Of a DNA stretch of 35,344 nucleotides, positions 32,755 through 35,344 are shown piece after piece (positions within the stretch are counted from its first letter, which is position 1; every line of letters begins with the position of its first letter). This stretch comes from Nocardia seriolae NBRC 15557. GTDB taxonomy: Bacteria; Actinomycetota; Actinomycetes; Mycobacteriales; Mycobacteriaceae. The notes below the pieces were generated by a model. That model made no database searches and had not been told where the DNA came from. It saw only the letters and a list, made by a program, of their open reading frames with translations. The translations under genes were made by a program, and so were the position numbers. The DNA is taken from positions 1 through 35,344 of the forward strand of contig NZ_BJWY01000077.1 of the NCBI RefSeq assembly GCF_007990715.1, read 5' to 3'.

Positions 32755-32786
32755 AAAGGTGAGGACCGTTGTGGTCCTCACCTTTT
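32755..32786 (+). terminator. Intrinsic terminator of tRNA-Thr
   Basis: A 13-bp stem (32755-32767 with 32773-32785), loop GTTGT, ending in TTTT, starts 9 nt after the tRNA. Confidence 0.93.
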
Positions 32787-32870
32787 GTCGTTGGGGTCCG
32801 AAGCCCAGTCGTGTCGGCGGTTGCGACGGACCAGGCTTTCGGTGATCTTGTTGGAGGCCTGGAGGTTTCG

Positions 32871-33182
32871 TTGCTCATCTTCGGCTGGCGTCGAGAGCTT
32901 TATACGCTCGCCACTCTTACGGTCTTCTGTGGGTCGTGCCGGTGCACTGGCCCGCATGCGCTGCGGAAGTTCGTTACCAGGTTCACGCTGTTCTTCGTTC
33001 CGCTGTTCGCCGGGAATGTCGAGCAGTATTTGGAGTGCCCGGTGTGCGGGGTGCGGTCGACCGTCCCCGCTCGGGACATTCCGAATCTGGTGGCACGGGC
33101 CGGGCGGATCGAGGTTCCGCTGGAGGAGATGATTCGGACCTCGCCGCGAAACCCGGAGCCGGCGTGGCCGGATCTGCCGTAG
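32871..33182 (+). CDS. Zinc-ribbon domain protein
   Basis: A 103-residue protein starting at TTG 32871 (MLIFGWRRELYTLATL), with GGAGG at 32861-32865 five nt upstream. Two Cys pairs, CGSC and CPVC, form a treble-clef/zinc-ribbon around a hydrophobic hairpin (RKFVTRFTLFFVPLF). The N-terminal pattern matches small actinobacterial 'zinc-ribbon domain-containing' proteins of unknown function. A longer frame to 32769 overlaps the tRNA terminator and is unlikely. No operon partner; convergent with the next gene, 12 nt between stops. Confidence 0.82.
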   Translation: MLIFGWRRELYTLATLTVFCGSCRCTGPHALRKFVTRFTLFFVPLFAGNVEQYLECPVCGVRSTVPARDIPNLVARAGRIEVPLEEMIRTSPRNPEPAWPDLP

Positions 33183-33194
33183 ACCCGCGAACGG

Positions 33195-34259
33195 TCAGGA
33201 GATGAGGCCTCGGCCGGTGGTTAGGGGGAGGTCCATGGCTGTCAGGAGGCCGGGGCGGGCGGAGACTACGGCGGGGATGGCGCTGACCAGGCGGGCGGCG
33301 GTGCCTACTACGCCGGCTTCGGCGTGGTCGCCGTTGCTGTAGAGCTGGAGGTCCAGGAGGTAGGCGGGGTCGCCCTTGATTTCTACTCGGTAGCAACCCT
33401 TTCCGGCTGGTTGGGGCCAGTCGGGGGCTAGAGCGGGGTGGAGGCGGGTGGTGTGTTCGAGGGTGAGGATTTCGCGGGCCTTGCTGATGCCGTGGACCTG
33501 GAAGCGGAGGGCGGCGGCGGTGCCCTCGGGGATGGTGTGGGTGCCTACCTTCAGTTCTTCGGTGGCGGGGAGGCGTTCGAAATGTTGTGTGACGGAGTCG
33601 AGTTCGATGTCGAGGGCGTGGGCGAGCTGGCGGATGACGCTGCCCCAGGCGAGGGTGAGGACGCCGGGCTGGAGTAGGAGGGGGAGGTCGTCCAGGGGCT
33701 TGCCGAAGCCCATGATGTCGAAGAGGACCTTGGGGTTGTCGTAGGTGGAGTAGTCCATGATCTCCGAGCAGATGATCTTGTCGATGCGCTCGGAGCCGCT
33801 GGACAGGAGCAGGGGTAGCCAGTCGTTGGCCCAACCCGGGTCGATGCCGTTGACCCACAGGGAGACTCCGCCCTCGTCGGCGGCCTCGATGATCGGGGCG
33901 ATGGCCTCGTCGGGGAGGGTGCCGTAGGGGAACTGGAGGAATACGGGGCTGCTGGAGATGACGTTGATGCCCGCGCGGAGGAAGGTTTTCAGGTCCTCCA
34001 CCGCCTCCATCAGACGGTCGTCGGCCATGGCGGTGTGGATGATGCAGTCGGGTTTCAGGGCCAGCAGCGCCTCGGCGTCCTGGGTTGCGGTGACGCCGAT
34101 TTCGCGGTCGAGACCGGCCAGTTCACCGGCGTCCTTGCCTGCTTTGGCGGGGCTGGAGACCCAGACGCCGACCAGCTCGAGTTCGGGGCGGGCGATGATG
34201 GAGCGCAGGGTGCGGCGGCCGACATTGCCGGTGCTCCACTGGACTACGCGATACTTCAT
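33195..34259 (-). CDS. NAD(P)-dependent dihydrodipicolinate-reductase-like oxidoreductase
   Basis: A 354-residue protein with an N-terminal Rossmann domain (VVQWSTGNVGRRTLRSI, residues 5-21), like DapB and 2,4-diaminopentanoate dehydrogenase. These 'NAD(P)H-dependent amine dehydrogenase family' paralogues are abundant in Nocardia and Mycobacterium and mostly uncharacterised. It is not DapB itself: it is longer and lies outside lysine genes. Second in an operon after the SDR gene (25-nt gap, AGGAG before the ATG). The 3' third on the coding strand is very C-rich with CTC, CCC and ACC codons, unlike its 5' part. Substrate unknown. Confidence 0.85.
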   Translation of the reverse strand: MKYRVVQWSTGNVGRRTLRSIIARPELELVGVWVSSPAKAGKDAGELAGLDREIGVTATQDAEALLALKPDCIIHTAMADDRLMEAVEDLKTFLRAGINVISSSPVFLQFPYGTLPDEAIAPIIEAADEGGVSLWVNGIDPGWANDWLPLLLSSGSERIDKIICSEIMDYSTYDNPKVLFDIMGFGKPLDDLPLLLQPGVLTLAWGSVIRQLAHALDIELDSVTQHFERLPATEELKVGTHTIPEGTAAALRFQVHGISKAREILTLEHTTRLHPALAPDWPQPAGKGCYRVEIKGDPAYLLDLQLYSNGDHAEAGVVGTAARLVSAIPAVVSARPGLLTAMDLPLTTGRGLIS

Positions 34260-34284
34260 GGGAAAGCTCCTGTGGGGCAGTGGA

Positions 34285-35073
34285 TTACAGGTCGGGGATG
34301 GGAAGGTCGAGGTTGGGGTGGTCGATGCCGCCGTCGACCTCGAGCACCTTGCCGGTGACGTAGCCGCCCGCGCGGGAGCTCAGGTAGACGATGGCGGCGG
34401 CGATCTCCCAGGGCTCGCCGAGGCGGTGCAGCGGGGTGGCGTCCTCCATCTGCTTCTTGATCTCCGGCTGCTGCGCGACGACTTCCAGGGCCGAGGTCAG
34501 CACCGAGCCGACCGCGATGGCGTTCACCCGGATGCGCGGGGACAGGTCGGTGGCGGCCAGCCGGGTCCAGTGCGCGAGGGCGGCCTTGGCCGTGCCGTAG
34601 GCCAGGAAGCCGCGGCCGGGGGTGATGCCCATCCGGGAGGAGATATTGACGACCGAGCCGCCGCCGTTCTTCAGCATGTGCGGGACCGCCGCCTGGGTCA
34701 GGGCGTGTGCGGTGGACACGTTGAAGCGGAAAGCCTCTTCGAGGAATTCGGTGGTCGTGGTGAGGAAGGTGTTGGGCATGGTGCCGCCGACATTGTTGAC
34801 CACGATGTCGAGGCGGCCGAGTTCGGCGGCGGCGGTTTCGGCGAGGGCGGTGACGGCGGAGAGGTCCGACAGGTCCGCGGGGACGGTGATGGCACGCCGG
34901 CCCAGGGCGCGGATCTTGCCCGCTACCTCGTCGAGCTGGGCGGCGGTGCGGGCCGAAATGGCCACGTCCGCACCGGCTTCGGCGAGGGCGAGGGCGGTGG
35001 CGGTGCCGATGCCGCGGCCCGCGCCGGTCACGACGGCCACGCGGCCATCCAGTCGGAAGGTGTCCAGGATCAT
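34285..35073 (-). CDS. SDR-family oxidoreductase
   Basis: A 262-residue classical short-chain dehydrogenase. Cofactor motif TGAGRGIG (16-23), NNVGG (93-97) and catalytic S145/S146, Y159 and K163 (YGTAK) are intact, so it should be active. The acidic residue after beta-3 that would favour NAD is not obvious; R42 in SARTAAQL suggests NADPH. The ATG at 35071-35073 (MILDTFRLDGRVAVV) is chosen over a 17-residue upstream extension that crosses the operator. First gene of a two-gene operon, divergent from a TetR regulator that probably controls it. Substrate unknown. Confidence 0.9.
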   Translation of the reverse strand: MILDTFRLDGRVAVVTGAGRGIGTATALALAEAGADVAISARTAAQLDEVAGKIRALGRRAITVPADLSDLSAVTALAETAAAELGRLDIVVNNVGGTMPNTFLTTTTEFLEEAFRFNVSTAHALTQAAVPHMLKNGGGSVVNISSRMGITPGRGFLAYGTAKAALAHWTRLAATDLSPRIRVNAIAVGSVLTSALEVVAQQPEIKKQMEDATPLHRLGEPWEIAAAIVYLSSRAGGYVTGKVLEVDGGIDHPNLDLPIPDL

Positions 35074-35113
35074 CGCGAATTCAGTCCTTCTCGGGTGACG
35101 ACAGTCACAAGCA

Positions 35114-35141
35114 GCTTTAAGCAATAGTTCTTAATCGTCAA
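35114..35141. promoter_or_regulatory. Candidate TetR operator within the SDR promoter
   Basis: TTAAG-N8-CTTAA (35117-35134) is a perfect 5-8-5 inverted repeat. On the minus strand TTGACG (35136-35141) and TAAAGC (about 35114-35119) form a promoter that encloses it. It lies in the 99-bp divergent gap, 39 bp before the TetR start. Confidence 0.55.
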
Positions 35142-35172
35142 GGAGAAGTTCTGTACGCGCTGGTGAACCGCT

Positions 35173-35344
35173 ATGGTGCAGACTGTGGCAGTGACGGACG
35201 CGCGGGAGCGCATCATCCTCGCGGCGGAACAGCTGATCGCCGAGCGCGGGCCGGCGGTGCCGCTGCGCGATATCGCCGCGGCCGCGGGGCAGCGAAACAA
35301 CTCGGCCATCCAATACCACTTCGGATCTCGCGACGGGCTAGTAC
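35173..35344 (+). CDS. TetR-family transcriptional regulator (5' part only)
   Basis: An ATG at 35173 opens a frame that runs off the window; about 57 residues are visible. The helix-turn-helix is clear: ILAAEQLIAERG, then VPLRDIAAAAG, then SAIQYHFGSRDGLV, the TetR recognition region. It may start later, at GTG 35185 or GTG 35191. Divergent from the SDR operon with a palindrome between, so autoregulation and local control are likely. The ligand domain is not in view. Confidence 0.88.
   Translation, partial: MVQTVAVTDARERIILAAEQLIAERGPAVPLRDIAAAAGQRNNSAIQYHFGSRDGLV

Noticed and set aside
1..35344. CRISPR arrays, insertion sequences or integrase/attachment sites
   Set aside because: No regularly spaced direct repeats, transposase motifs or terminal inverted repeats were seen. 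The tRNA-Thr is not followed by a duplicated 3' end or an integrase.

Overview
The window is high-GC actinobacterial chromosome, almost certainly Mycobacteriales and most likely Nocardia or a close relative. Evidence: strong GC bias, many GTG starts, and gene order that follows (inverted) the Mycobacterium tuberculosis block from Rv3677c down to Rv3644c. Landmarks are Crp, endonuclease III, MarP, an EphE-like hydrolase, acetyl-CoA synthetase, the Dpp peptide importer, Ssd, a Tad/Flp locus, the SftH helicase, CspA, TopA and DNA polymerase III delta prime. The genus is inferred from memory of these families; no search was run.

Layout. 1-5.7 kb: an MBL-fold hydrolase and crp converge on a shared terminator; then a small membrane protein and the tightly overlapping operon nth-tlpA-nudix-marP. 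5.7-10.6 kb (minus strand): acs, nhaA, a holin-like membrane protein and an alpha/beta hydrolase. acs carries a frameshift that looks like loss of about 8 nt. 10.9-17.0 kb: dppA-dppB-dppC-dppDF and a degenerate Fic-fold protein. 17.0-18.7 kb: a HAD phosphatase flanked by two small RNA loci, a candidate Ms1/MTS2823-like RNA and a clear 6C RNA. 18.7-24.1 kb: ssd and a minimal Tad pilus set (tadA with a 1-nt frameshift, tadB, tadC, flp pilin, TadE-like and TadG-like pseudopilins). 24.5-32.6 kb: sftH, cspA, topA, a DinB-fold protein and holB. 32.7-35.3 kb: tRNA-Thr(CGT), a zinc-ribbon protein, and an SDR plus dihydrodipicolinate-reductase-like pair divergent from a TetR regulator cut by the window edge.

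How it works together. Most genes are core housekeeping: DNA repair and topology, acid/oxidative-stress protection by MarP, acetate activation and peptide uptake. Regulation is the more interesting layer. The window encodes Crp and also holds three GTG-N8-CAC CRP-like sites: two about 40 bp upstream of inferred starts for crp and acs (activator geometry) and one inside the inferred Ms1-like promoter (repressor geometry). A consensus DnaA box lies between the 6C RNA and ssd. No wholly new multi-gene system was recognised. The best leads are the small-RNA/CRP arrangement, the two frameshifts, the alpha/beta hydrolase without a nucleophile and the degenerate Fic protein.
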